64,000 bases of DNA, from the NCBI RefSeq assembly GCF_020707265.1, contig NZ_JAJFEQ010000010.1, positions 124,001 to 188,000 on the forward strand. Reading direction: 5' to 3'. The notes beneath the pieces are model-generated. The model saw nothing but the letters and a program-made list of their open reading frames with translations, did no database searches and was not told the origin of the DNA. Below are positions 53,857 through 62,934 of the stretch, in pieces (the first letter of the stretch is position 1; every line of letters starts with the position of its first letter). The DNA is from Massilia sp. IC2-477. GTDB lineage: Bacteria > Pseudomonadota > Gammaproteobacteria > Burkholderiales > Burkholderiaceae_D. The translations under genes were made by a program, and so were the position numbers.

Positions 53857-55692
53857 TCACAAGCTCTGGCGCAGGCGCGCGAGCGTGCTGCGCAGGGTGT
53901 CGTTCTGCGGATCCTTGGCGCTTGCTTCACGCCACAGCGCCTGGGCAGCGGCCTGCTGGCCCTTCTGGAACAGCACTTCGCCCAGGTGCACGGCGATTTC
54001 CGGATCGCGCCGCAGCGCATAGGCATCGCGCAGGTATTTCTCGGCCTCGTCCAGCTTGCCCAGGCGGTACTGCACCCAGCCCATGCTGTCCATGATGAAG
54101 GGGTCGCCTGGCGCCATCTCGAGGGCCTTGGCCACCAGGGTGTAGGCTTCCTGCAGGCGGGTGTTGCGCTCGGCCAGCGAATAGCCGAGGGCGTTGTAGG
54201 CATGGTGGTTGTCCGGCGCCAGCACCATCACGTCGCGCAGCGCCTTTTCCATCACGTCGACACGGCCGATCTTTTCGGCCAGCAGTGCGAAGTCGTACAG
54301 CAGGTCGGGATTCTTCGGGAAACGCCTGGCCGCGGCTTCCATCAGCGAATACGCTTCCAGCGCGCGGCCGGCGTCGCGCAGCAGCTGCGATTCGGCCACT
54401 GCCACCTGGGCCTGCTGCGCCGGCTCGGCGGGCTTCAGGCTGGCCAGCAGCTTGCGGCCACCCGCCAGGTCGCCCTGGCGCGCCAGCAACTGGGCGCGGC
54501 GCAGCTGGGCGCTGAACAGCAGCTGCGGTTCGGTCCCGGCGGGAATCTTCTCCAGCCAACCCAGCGCGGCCGGATAATCACGCCGCTCTTCGGCGATCTG
54601 GGCCAGGATCAGGAGCGCCCGGGTCGGGTCGCGCTCGTCTTCCGGATTGCGTCCCAGCACCTCGACAAAACGGGTGAAATAGCCTTCCGCGCCCTGCGCG
54701 TCGTTCATCTGGGTGGCCAGCACGCCAAGCGCGTACAGGTTGCCGGCATCGTCCGGACGCCCCTTGAGCAGGGTCTCGAACTGGGCGCGCGCCTGCGCGT
54801 ACTGCTTCTGGTTGACCAGCACGCGCGCGTGGGCGGCGCGCACTTCGCGCGCATCCGGGTGGGTTTTCAGGAAGGCTTCCAGCATCGGGCCGGCCTTGCC
54901 GTCATCTTCCAGCACCTGCGCCATCATCAGCACCGCGATTTCCGAGTCCGGCTTGGCAACCAGGGCGGCATGTGCCGCGCGCTGGGCCGCTTCGCGGTCG
55001 CCGCGCGCCAGCGCCGCCTGGGCGCGCACGATATGGGCCTCGAAGCTGCCGTCGTAGGGCGCGATCACGCGCTCGAGCATGGCGCTGGCCGCTTCCTTGT
55101 CCTTGGCGCGGCCGAGCAGCTGCTGGATCTGGAACAGGAGCACGCCACGCTTGTCGGGCGGCGATTTCTGCAGACGCTCCACAAAAACCGGCTCCACGTC
55201 CGCGATGTTGTCGGAAGTGACCACCATGCCGACGAAGTACTGGGTCGCCTCGTCCGAGGTCGGGTCGAGCTGGCGCCACAGGCGCACGGCGGCCAGGGTA
55301 TCGTCGGCCTGGCGCGCCGCCACCGCCATCTCGGCCGCGCGGCGCGCCAGGCGCGGGTCGCGCGTCTGCTGGGCCAGCGACAGCATGGTCAGGTAGGGCC
55401 CCTGCCAGTCGCCCTTGCGGAATGCGAACTCGGCCTTAAGTAACTGGTTCAGCATCGTGCTGGTCATCTCGACCTTGGGCAGCCGCGCTTCCGCCTCGGC
55501 TTTTGCTTTGGCCTCCTCGTCTTCCTCGCTGGCGGCGACCTCATCGCCATCCGGCGCCTTGCCGCCCTCGACGGCGGCCTGCGTATCCGAGGAAGCGGGA
55601 GTCGACGCCTGCTGCTCAGCTTGCTGTTTGGGCGCGACCGCGCACGCCGCCAGGATGCTGGAGAGGGTTACAATGACGAAAGCGTTTTTCAA
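53857..55692 (-). CDS. Tetratricopeptide-repeat lipoprotein
   Basis: This protein of about 611 aa starts at a TTG (55692), giving a lipoprotein signal with lipobox ILAAC (MKNAFVIVTLSSILAAC). The upstream TTG at 55734 would add 14 residues. After an acidic Ala/Glu-rich linker come a dozen or so TPR-like helical repeats (for example LDEAEKYLRDAYALRRDPE at the end). TPRs mediate protein interactions; members beside lolB are conserved in Burkholderiales but uncharacterised. It is anchored in the outer or inner membrane and faces the periplasm (inference). Confidence 0.85.
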   Translation of the reverse strand: MKNAFVIVTLSSILAACAVAPKQQAEQQASTPASSDTQAAVEGGKAPDGDEVAASEEDEEAKAKAEAEARLPKVEMTSTMLNQLLKAEFAFRKGDWQGPYLTMLSLAQQTRDPRLARRAAEMAVAARQADDTLAAVRLWRQLDPTSDEATQYFVGMVVTSDNIADVEPVFVERLQKSPPDKRGVLLFQIQQLLGRAKDKEAASAMLERVIAPYDGSFEAHIVRAQAALARGDREAAQRAAHAALVAKPDSEIAVLMMAQVLEDDGKAGPMLEAFLKTHPDAREVRAAHARVLVNQKQYAQARAQFETLLKGRPDDAGNLYALGVLATQMNDAQGAEGYFTRFVEVLGRNPEDERDPTRALLILAQIAEERRDYPAALGWLEKIPAGTEPQLLFSAQLRRAQLLARQGDLAGGRKLLASLKPAEPAQQAQVAVAESQLLRDAGRALEAYSLMEAAARRFPKNPDLLYDFALLAEKIGRVDVMEKALRDVMVLAPDNHHAYNALGYSLAERNTRLQEAYTLVAKALEMAPGDPFIMDSMGWVQYRLGKLDEAEKYLRDAYALRRDPEIAVHLGEVLFQKGQQAAAQALWREASAKDPQNDTLRSTLARLRQSL

Positions 55693-55782
55693 GGCAAGTC
55701 CGGGTTCTGAGATGTTGTCTGATTCTACGCTCAAGCATGCGCCCGCGTGCGTAGCAGCGCGATTTCCTTAATTGCTGCATAA

Positions 55783-55943
55783 GGGAAGCACTGATTTATT
55801 CATGGCGGCGGCCTCGGCACGAGAAAATGCGCCCTGCTGCGTTGCAAATCCTCGCGATACCACTGGTATCGCTGCGGTTTGCGCCTTGCCGGACACATTT
55901 TTCGTGACCGATTCCTGCGCGCCAGAATAAATCAGTGCTCCCC
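55783..55943. repeat. 161-bp long inverted repeat (MITE/REP-like)
   Basis: The termini match in inverted order over 19 bp with one mismatch: GGGAAGCACTGATTTATTC (55783-55801) and GAATAAATCAGTGCTCCCC (55925-55943). Inside are further pairs (CACGAGAAAATG with CATTTTTCGTG) and a 9-bp-arm core, GCGATACCA-C-TGGTATCGC. The whole can fold as one long stem. It lies 26 bp upstream of mutM and has no convincing coding frame. Confidence 0.85.
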
Positions 55944-55968
55944 TGAGAATTTACACGATTCCCTTCCC

Positions 55969-56802
55969 ATGCCTGAATTGCCAGAAGTAGAAGTCACCCG
56001 GCGCGGTGTCGCGCCCCATATCGAAGGCCGCGTCGTCGAACAGGTGGTGCTGCGTCGCGAAGGCCTGCGCTGGCCCTTCCCGCCTGCCCTGTCGGAGCTG
56101 CTGGCCGGCCACCGCATCCTCGGTACCAATCGGCGGGGAAAATACCTGCTGATCGAATTCGAGCACGGCACCCTGATCGTCCACCTCGGCATGTCCGGCC
56201 ACCTGCGTGTGCTGCCGCCGGGGATCGAGGCGCGCAAGCACGACCACTTCGACCTGGTCGTGAACGGGCCCGAGGGAAAGCAGGTCTTGCGCCTGCACGA
56301 TCCGCGCCGCTTCGGCGCCGTGCTCTGGCATGGCAAGGATGAAGGTGAACTGGAACAGCACATGCTGCTGCGCGGCCTCGGCGTGGAACCGCTGGGCGAG
56401 GGCTTTTCCGGCGAACTGCTGTGGCGCGAAACCCGCAAGCGCAGCGCGCCGATCAAGCAGGTGCTGCTGGCGGGCGACATCGTGGTCGGCGTCGGCAACA
56501 TCTACGCCTGCGAAAGCCTTTTCCGCGCCGGCATCAACCCGAAGACCCCGGCCGCGCGCATCAGCCGCGCCCGTTACGACCGGCTGGCCGAGGCGATCAA
56601 GGAGATCCTGGCCGCCGCCATCGTCCAGGGCGGCAGTACCCTGCGCGACTTTATTGCAGTAAACGGGCAATCTGGGTATTTCCAACAGACATATTTCGTC
56701 TATGATCGTGCTGGAGTGCCTTGCCGCAACTGTGGGGCGCCGGTCCGCCAGATCAAGCAGGGCCAGCGCTCGACTTTCTACTGCGTGCAGTGCCAGCGCT
56801 AA
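55969..56802 (+). CDS. mutM: Formamidopyrimidine-DNA glycosylase
   Basis: This 277-aa enzyme removes oxidised purines such as 8-oxoguanine. Its N-terminal catalytic residues Pro2-Glu3 are in MPELPEVEV. The helix-two-turn-helix region lies near 150-210, and the C-terminal zinc finger is [10 protein letters not shown]...YCVQCQ. ATG 55969 is the only start giving Pro2, which the mechanism demands. It is followed by the dynamin-like gene and mutY. Confidence 0.97.
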   Translation: MPELPEVEVTRRGVAPHIEGRVVEQVVLRREGLRWPFPPALSELLAGHRILGTNRRGKYLLIEFEHGTLIVHLGMSGHLRVLPPGIEARKHDHFDLVVNGPEGKQVLRLHDPRRFGAVLWHGKDEGELEQHMLLRGLGVEPLGEGFSGELLWRETRKRSAPIKQVLLAGDIVVGVGNIYACESLFRAGINPKTPAARISRARYDRLAEAIKEILAAAIVQGGSTLRDFIAVNGQSGYFQQTYFVYDRAGVPCRNCGAPVRQIKQGQRSTFYCVQCQR

Positions 56803-56837
56803 ACATGGCGCAAGCGGGCTGAACACGGGTGTAAACG

Positions 56838-58757
56838 ATGCAGGATTTTCAACAGTATGGCGCCTGGCGCGCCGCCGTCGCCGAGACGCTGGAAGCCTAC
56901 GGCGCCGCGCTGCGCGAGGCCGGCCAGATCGATGGCGCCGGCGAGCAGCAGCTCGCGCGGGCGCTGGCCCGGCTGCGCGATGACCGCCTGTCGGTCGCTT
57001 TTGTCGCCGAGTTCTCGCGCGGCAAAAGCGAGCTGATCAACGCGATCTTCTTCGCCGACTACGGCCAGCGCATCCTGCCCTCGAGCGCCGGCCGCACCAC
57101 CATGTGCCCGACCGAGCTGCTGTACGACCCTACCCTGCCGCCCTGCATCCGCCTGCTGCCGATCGAAACCCGTATCCAGCATCTGTCCACCAGCGACTTC
57201 CGCGAGATTGCTGCCGCCTGGACCGTGCTGCCGCTCGACCTGGACGCGCCCGAGCGCATGAGCGAAGCCTTCCGCCAGGTGAGCCAGACGCGCCGCGTGC
57301 CATCCAGCGAGGCGCAGCAGTACGGACTGTGGGACCCGGAAGACCCGGACACGGCGAGCAGCCTGGGACCTGACGGCAGCGTCGAGATCCCGCGCTGGCG
57401 CCACGCCATCATCAACCTGCCGCACCCGCTGCTGAAACAAGGCTTGGTGATCCTCGACACCCCCGGCCTGAACGCGATCGGCACCGAGCCCGAACTGACC
57501 CTGAACCTGATCCCGAACGCCCACGCGGTGCTGTTCGTGCTGGCCGCCGAAACGGGCGTCACCAGGAGCGACATCGACGTCTGGCGCACCCACATCGGCG
57601 CTGGGCCGGGACGCCTGGCGGTGCTGAACAAGATCGACGCCATGTGGGACGAGCTGCGCTCGCCGCAGGAAAACGATGCCGAGATCGCGCGCCAGCAGCA
57701 GCACGTGGCCCAGCTCCTTGGCCTGGAGCCGGGGCGCGTGTATCCGGTGTCCGCACAGAAGGCCCTGGTCGGCAAGATTAACGGCGACATGGCCCTGTTC
57801 GAGAAGAGCCGCCTGGGACAACTGGAAACGGCGCTGTTCCACGACCTGATCCCGGCGCGGCGCGCCATCATCGCCGGCCAGCTGCGCGAGGACCTGCGCC
57901 TGCTCGCGGCCGGACAGCAGGCGCAGGCGCAAGCGCGCATGCGCGAGCTGGTCGAGCAGCTGCAGGAGCTCAAGAGCCTGCGCGGCAAGAACCAGGGCGT
58001 GATCGCCCACATGATGCGCCGGGTCGAGGCCGAGAAAAAGGAATTCGACGCCAGCCTGTTCAAGCTGCAGGGCACGCGCGCCGTCTACACGCGCCTGTCC
58101 ACCGAGCTGTATTCGACGCTGGGCATGGACGCAGTGCAGGAGCAGACCGATGCCGTGCGCGCGGCGATGCAGGCCTCGCTTTTCGCGACCGGCATACGCG
58201 CGCCGGTGCGCAGCTATTTCGAGGCGATGCGCGCGAATCTCGATGCATCGTCCGCCAAGGTCGCCGAAATCGGCGCCATGATGGACAGCATGATCCGCAA
58301 GTTCTCCGCCGAGCACGGCCTGAGCCTGGCCAGTCCGATGCCGCTGTCGCTCGAGCGCTACCGGCGCGAGCTCGACGAGGTCGAGGCGCTGTTCGTGAAG
58401 CAGTTCGGCACCGCCACCTTACTCATGACCAGCCGCGCCACCCTGCTCGAGCGCTTCTTCGATTCGATCGCCTCGCGCGTGCGCCACAGCTTCCGCGCCG
58501 CGAACACGGATGCTGAAGCCTGGTTGAAGGTGATCATGGCGCCGCTGGAAGCGGCGATCCGCCAGCACCGCGACGGCCTGCGCCAGCGCCAGGCCTCGAT
58601 CGGACGCATCTTCGAAGCCACCGACGGCCTGGAACAGAAGATCGCGGCTTTCGAGAGCACCCAGCAGGCGCAGGACGAGACGCGCACGCGGCTGGCCGCC
58701 ATGGCGGCGGAGGTCGCCGCAACACTGGACGTACCGGAGTTAACATCAGCAGCATGA
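56838..58757 (+). CDS. Dynamin-like GTPase
   Basis: This 639-aa protein has a P-loop AEFSRGKS (57-64), switch I Thr region (GRTTMCPTELL), G3 DTPG, G4 NKID and a long helical C-terminal part (about 330-600). No transmembrane segment is obvious. Bacterial dynamin-like proteins bind and remodel membranes or aid stress survival; this one's task is unknown. Its stop overlaps the mutY start as ATGA, so it is coupled to mutY and follows mutM by 35 bp, a conserved Burkholderiales arrangement as far as I recall. Confidence 0.88.
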   Translation: MQDFQQYGAWRAAVAETLEAYGAALREAGQIDGAGEQQLARALARLRDDRLSVAFVAEFSRGKSELINAIFFADYGQRILPSSAGRTTMCPTELLYDPTLPPCIRLLPIETRIQHLSTSDFREIAAAWTVLPLDLDAPERMSEAFRQVSQTRRVPSSEAQQYGLWDPEDPDTASSLGPDGSVEIPRWRHAIINLPHPLLKQGLVILDTPGLNAIGTEPELTLNLIPNAHAVLFVLAAETGVTRSDIDVWRTHIGAGPGRLAVLNKIDAMWDELRSPQENDAEIARQQQHVAQLLGLEPGRVYPVSAQKALVGKINGDMALFEKSRLGQLETALFHDLIPARRAIIAGQLREDLRLLAAGQQAQAQARMRELVEQLQELKSLRGKNQGVIAHMMRRVEAEKKEFDASLFKLQGTRAVYTRLSTELYSTLGMDAVQEQTDAVRAAMQASLFATGIRAPVRSYFEAMRANLDASSAKVAEIGAMMDSMIRKFSAEHGLSLASPMPLSLERYRRELDEVEALFVKQFGTATLLMTSRATLLERFFDSIASRVRHSFRAANTDAEAWLKVIMAPLEAAIRQHRDGLRQRQASIGRIFEATDGLEQKIAAFESTQQAQDETRTRLAAMAAEVAATLDVPELTSAA

Positions 58758-59857
58758 AACGCCTCACCGAATTCGACCAGCTGGCCGACCCGACCTTTTC
58801 CCAGGCGGTGATCGACTGGCAACGCAGCCACGGCCGCCATACCCTGCCCTGGCAAAACACGACGGATGCCTACCGCATCTGGCTGTCCGAGATCATGCTG
58901 CAGCAGACCCAGGTCGCCGCGGTGCTCGGCTACTACGCGCGCTTCCTGGAGCGCTTCCCCACCGTGCATGCGCTGGCCGAAGCGCCGAGCGAAGATGTGA
59001 TGGCGCACTGGAGCGGTCTCGGTTACTACACCCGCGCGCGCAACCTGCATGCCTGCGCCAAGCGCGTGGTGCAGGACTACGGTGGCGTGTTCCCGAGCGA
59101 TCCGGCGCTGCTGGCCGAGCTGCCCGGTATAGGCCGCTCGACCGCGGCGGCGATTGCCGCCTTCTCCAGCGGCGTGCGCGCCGCGATCCTGGACGGGAAC
59201 GTCAAGCGCGTGTTCGCGCGCGTGTTCGGCATCGACCAGTATCCGGGCGAGAAGCGGGTCGAAGATGCGCTTTGGCGCCGCGCCGATGCGCTGCTGCCGG
59301 AGCAAGGCATCGAATCGTATACGCAGGGCCTGATGGACCTGGGCGCCACCCTGTGCACCCGCAGCCGCCCCGACTGCCAGCGCTGCCCGCTGCGCGAACG
59401 CTGCGTCGCCTACGCCACCGGCCGCACGGCCGAACTCCCGGTGCGCAAGCCCAAGAAGGCCACGCCGGAAAAGCGCGCCGCGCTGCTGGTGGTGATCGAC
59501 CGCGGCCAGGTGCTGCTCGAGCAGCGGCCGGGTACCGGGATCTGGGGTGGGCTGCTGTCGCTGCCGGAGGTGGATGGGCATCTGGGGGTGGATGTGGATG
59601 CCGTGCCGTTGTCCGAGGTAGTTGCTGCTGCCGCGCAGTTCGGGACGGTGGACGAGGTGCAGGCGCTGCGGCCGCTGGTGCATGTGTTCACGCACTACAA
59701 GCTGCACATCACGCCGTGGCAAGTCACCTTGGGCGCGCGCGGTAGCGCGACCGGGCGGCATATGTGGTGGGATCTGCATGCGATCGGGGAGGCGCCGCTG
59801 CCGGCGCCGGTGAAGAAGCTGCTGCAGGAGCTGGGGACGCCGGGCTTGTTTGGTTAA
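58754..59857 (+). CDS. mutY: A/G-specific adenine glycosylase
   Basis: This 367-aa enzyme removes adenine mispaired with 8-oxoguanine. It shows catalytic Glu46 in LSEIMLQQTQV, an HhH motif (LPGIGRSTAAAIAAF), catalytic Asp in AILDGNVKRVF and a 4Fe-4S cluster motif C-x6-C-x2-C-x5-C (LCTRSRPDCQRCPLRERC). A C-terminal NUDIX-like domain recognises 8-oxoG. It works with MutM, encoded two genes upstream. Confidence 0.96.
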   Translation: MKRLTEFDQLADPTFSQAVIDWQRSHGRHTLPWQNTTDAYRIWLSEIMLQQTQVAAVLGYYARFLERFPTVHALAEAPSEDVMAHWSGLGYYTRARNLHACAKRVVQDYGGVFPSDPALLAELPGIGRSTAAAIAAFSSGVRAAILDGNVKRVFARVFGIDQYPGEKRVEDALWRRADALLPEQGIESYTQGLMDLGATLCTRSRPDCQRCPLRERCVAYATGRTAELPVRKPKKATPEKRAALLVVIDRGQVLLEQRPGTGIWGGLLSLPEVDGHLGVDVDAVPLSEVVAAAAQFGTVDEVQALRPLVHVFTHYKLHITPWQVTLGARGSATGRHMWWDLHAIGEAPLPAPVKKLLQELGTPGLFG

Positions 59858-59897
59858 GGCGATCAGAGCGCTGCCCTGTTTTTTCCACAAACTTAAG

Positions 59898-60010
59898 AAC
59901 CGTCATCCCGGCGCAGGCCGGGATCCATATTGTTTGCGTATGGCTAACGCTTGCGTACACCGGCAAACGTGACGCGACGAACTTGGGTTCCGGCCTGCGC
60001 CGGAACGACG
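59898..60010. repeat. Inverted pair of family B palindromes between mutY and dgt
   Basis: Plus-sense unit 59898-59927 and minus-sense unit 59983-60010 (TTGGGTTCCGGCC...) face each other in the 174-bp gap between two convergent genes. Confidence 0.8.
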
Positions 60011-60031
60011 CGTTGGCGGCTAACGTTGACG

Positions 60032-61168
60032 TCAGAAGTGATCCAGCGAAAAAATCCGCCGATGCTCCCGAATCGCATACCGATCCGTCATCCCCGCAAT
60101 GTAATCCGCAATCTTCCTGGCCTGCCACAGCGGATCGCCCTCCACCTGGTAATCGTTCGGCAGCAGCACCGGGTCCGTCAGGAACGCCTCGAACAGCTCA
60201 CGCACGATGCGACTGGCCTTGACGCGCATGCGGTTGACCTGGAAGTGGCGGTACAGGTTGGCGTACAGGAAGCGCTTGAGCTCCGTGGTCTCGGTGCGCA
60301 TCTGCTGCGAGAAGCGGATCAGGGGCGGCCCCGCGCGCACATCATCGATATCTTTCGGCGCCGCTTCCCTCAATAGCGCGGCCGAGGTCTCGACCAGGTC
60401 GGCCGTCATCGCCGTGATCATCAGGCGGATCGTCTCGTACAGCGCGCGTCGTCCGGCCAGGCCCGGATACTGGGTTTCCACCGTGTGGCGATGGCGCGCG
60501 AACAGCGTCACCTCTTCCATCTGCGCCATGGTGAGCAGGCCCGAGCGCAGGCCGTCGTCGATGTCGTGGTTGTTGTACGCGATCTCGTCGGCGAGATTGG
60601 TCAGCTGGGCTTCCAGGCTGGGCTGGCTGCGCTCCATGAAGCGGCGTCCCAGTTCGCCGAGCTGGCGCGCATTGGTCAGCGAGCAGTGCTTGAGGATGCC
60701 CTCGCGCGTCTCGAACGTCAGGTTCAGGCCATCGAAGGCGCCATAGTGCTCTTCCAGCTCGTCCACCACGCGCAGGCTCTGCAGGTTGTGCTCGAAGCCG
60801 CCGTAGTCCTTCATGCACTCGTTGAGCACGTCCTGGCCCACGTGGCCGAAGGGCGTGTGGCCGAGGTCATGGGCCAGCGCGGTGGCTTCCACCAGGTCTT
60901 CGTTCAGGGCCAGGCTGCGCGCCAGGGTGCGGCCGATCTGGGCCACTTCGATGCTGTGCGTGAGCCGGGTGCGGAACAGGTCGCCCTCGTGGTTCAGGAA
61001 TACCTGGGTCTTGTACTCCAGGCGGCGGAAGGCCGTCGAATGGATGATGCGGTCGCGGTCGCGCTGGAACTCGCTGCGCGACCCTGCCGGCGGCTCGATG
61101 TGGACACGGCCGCGCGACTTCGACGAATGGGCTGCATAGGGGGCAAGGCGTGCGTCGAAGTCCAGCAT
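60032..61168 (-). CDS. dgt: dGTPase/dNTP triphosphohydrolase
   Basis: This 378-aa HD-domain enzyme hydrolyses dNTPs to nucleoside and triphosphate. It shows the HD motif in [15 protein letters not shown] and an upstream [15 protein letters not shown]. The start at 61168 is set by GGAGG 7-8 bp upstream, which overlaps the aroKB stop. A homologue beside aroB is common in betaproteobacteria. Confidence 0.94.
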   Translation of the reverse strand: MLDFDARLAPYAAHSSKSRGRVHIEPPAGSRSEFQRDRDRIIHSTAFRRLEYKTQVFLNHEGDLFRTRLTHSIEVAQIGRTLARSLALNEDLVEATALAHDLGHTPFGHVGQDVLNECMKDYGGFEHNLQSLRVVDELEEHYGAFDGLNLTFETREGILKHCSLTNARQLGELGRRFMERSQPSLEAQLTNLADEIAYNNHDIDDGLRSGLLTMAQMEEVTLFARHRHTVETQYPGLAGRRALYETIRLMITAMTADLVETSAALLREAAPKDIDDVRAGPPLIRFSQQMRTETTELKRFLYANLYRHFQVNRMRVKASRIVRELFEAFLTDPVLLPNDYQVEGDPLWQARKIADYIAGMTDRYAIREHRRIFSLDHF

Positions 61169-61170
61169 CT

Positions 61171-62856
61171 TCACTCCTCCGTTGGGGCCACGCAGGCGCT
61201 TAGCGTCGCCTTCAGGGTATCAAGCGGCACCGTCGTGATCGCCGGGCTGCCCAGCGGTTTGAGCAGGATGAACTTGATCTCCCCGCCCTCGTTCTTCTTG
61301 TCGACCGCCATCAGCTCGATCCAGCGCTCGACGCCGAGATCCGGCGCCACGGTCGGCAGGCCGGCTGCCTGCACCAGGGCGCGCACGCGCTTCACGGTGG
61401 CGGCGTCGACCAGGCCGAGGCGCACCGACAGGTCGGCCGCCATTACCATGCCGCAGCCGACGGCTTCGCCGTGCAGCCAGGTGCCGAAGCCCAGGCCGGC
61501 CTCGATCGCGTGGCCGAAGGTATGGCCGAAATTGAGCACGGCGCGCAGGCCGCCCTCGCGTTCGTCCTTGCGCACGACTTCCGCCTTGATCTCGCAGGAA
61601 CGCGCGATCGCGTAGGCCATCGCGTCCGGCTCGCGCGCCACGAGCCTGGCGATGTTCGCCTCGATCCACTCGAAATAGGCGGCGTCCAGGATGGCGCCGT
61701 GCTTGATCACCTCGGCCAGGCCAGCCGCCAGTTCGCGCGGCGGCAGGGTGTCCAGCGTCGCCGTGTCGGCGATCACGGCGCGCGGCTGGTAGAAGGCGCC
61801 GATCATGTTCTTGCCCAGCGGGTGGTTGATGCCGGTCTTGCCGCCCACCGAGGAATCGACCTGCGACAGCAGCGTGGTCGGCACCTGCACGAAGGGCACG
61901 CCGCGCATGTAGCTGGAGGCGGCGAAGCCGGCCAGGTCGCCGATCACGCCGCCGCCCAGCGCCACGATGGTGGTCTTGCGGTCGCACTTGTGCTGCAACA
62001 GGGCGTCGAACACCAGGTTCAGCGACTCCCAGGTCTTGTGCTCTTCGCCGTCCGGCAGCACGATCTCGACCACCTCGCGGCCTTGCGCGCGCAAGCTGCC
62101 TGCGACCTGCGCCAGGTAGAGCGGCGCCACGGTGGTGTTGGTGACGATGGCGGCCTTGCCGCCGTCGATGTGGCGCGCGAGCAGCGCGCTGTCGTGCAGC
62201 AGCCGGGGGCCGATCGTGATCGGATAGCTGCGTTCGCCCAGTTCGACGTTCAGGATGGTGGGTGCGGGTGCGCTCATTGCGTTCATCGTGTCGCTTGTCG
62301 CCCGGCGCGCGCCGGCGGCCACGTGCGCGGCCTCCAGCGCGGCGAGCTGGTCCAAAATGGTCTGTACCATCGATTGTACGTTAGGTCGGCCGGTATCGAT
62401 GACCAGGTTGGCAATCTCGCGGTACAGCGGGTCGCGCTGGGCCAGCAGCTCTTCCAGCTTGGCGCGCGGGTCGGCGGTCTGCAGCAGCGGGCGGTTCTTG
62501 TCGTGCGAGGTGCGCTGCAGGATGCTGCCGATGGTGGCGCGCAGGTAGATCACGGTGCCGCGCTCGGCCAGCAGCGCGCGGCTGGCGGGATTCAGGACGG
62601 CGCCGCCGCCGGTGGCCAGCACCAGGCCCTCCTGGGCGCTCAGCTCGCGGATCATCTCCGCTTCGCGCCGGCGGAAGCTCGCCTCGCCCTCGATCTCGAA
62701 GATCCAGGGGATCGAGGCGCCGGTGCGCCCTTCGATCTCGTGGTCGGAGTCGACGAAGCGCAAGCCCAGCTTGCGCGCCAGCTGGCGTCCGATGGTGGTC
62801 TTCCCGGCTCCCATCAGGCCGACCAGGAAGATGTTGTTGTTCTTGGGATGAGGCAC
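61171..62856 (-). CDS. aroKB: Bifunctional shikimate kinase/3-dehydroquinate synthase fusion
   Basis: One uninterrupted 561-aa frame holds shikimate kinase (about 1-175; Walker A GLMGAGKT at 13-20, [11 protein letters not shown]) and dehydroquinate synthase (about 195-561; [37 protein letters not shown], zinc-binding GHTFGHAIE). These are two steps of the shikimate pathway. Between them is a 20-residue linker with two in-frame ATGs (62286 and 62277) and no clear internal ribosome site. Many bacteria have separate adjacent aroK and aroB genes. Fusion by loss of the aroK stop is what the sequence shows; internal initiation is not excluded. Confidence 0.92.
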   Translation of the reverse strand: MPHPKNNNIFLVGLMGAGKTTIGRQLARKLGLRFVDSDHEIEGRTGASIPWIFEIEGEASFRRREAEMIRELSAQEGLVLATGGGAVLNPASRALLAERGTVIYLRATIGSILQRTSHDKNRPLLQTADPRAKLEELLAQRDPLYREIANLVIDTGRPNVQSMVQTILDQLAALEAAHVAAGARRATSDTMNAMSAPAPTILNVELGERSYPITIGPRLLHDSALLARHIDGGKAAIVTNTTVAPLYLAQVAGSLRAQGREVVEIVLPDGEEHKTWESLNLVFDALLQHKCDRKTTIVALGGGVIGDLAGFAASSYMRGVPFVQVPTTLLSQVDSSVGGKTGINHPLGKNMIGAFYQPRAVIADTATLDTLPPRELAAGLAEVIKHGAILDAAYFEWIEANIARLVAREPDAMAYAIARSCEIKAEVVRKDEREGGLRAVLNFGHTFGHAIEAGLGFGTWLHGEAVGCGMVMAADLSVRLGLVDAATVKRVRALVQAAGLPTVAPDLGVERWIELMAVDKKNEGGEIKFILLKPLGSPAITTVPLDTLKATLSACVAPTEE

Positions 62857-62883
62857 TGCCAGGTCCGCAGAAATAAAAAAGAC

Positions 62884-62909
62884 GGCCAGTATAGACTGGC
62901 CGCCTCTTT
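62884..62909. terminator. Bidirectional terminator between aroKB and the Ig-like gene
   Basis: GGCCAGT-ATAG-ACTGGCC forms a 7-bp stem flanked by an A-run on the left and TCTTTTT on the right. On the minus strand it follows the Ig-like gene. Confidence 0.85.
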
Positions 62910-62934
62910 TTGCGTCAAACCGGACCTTGTTTCC

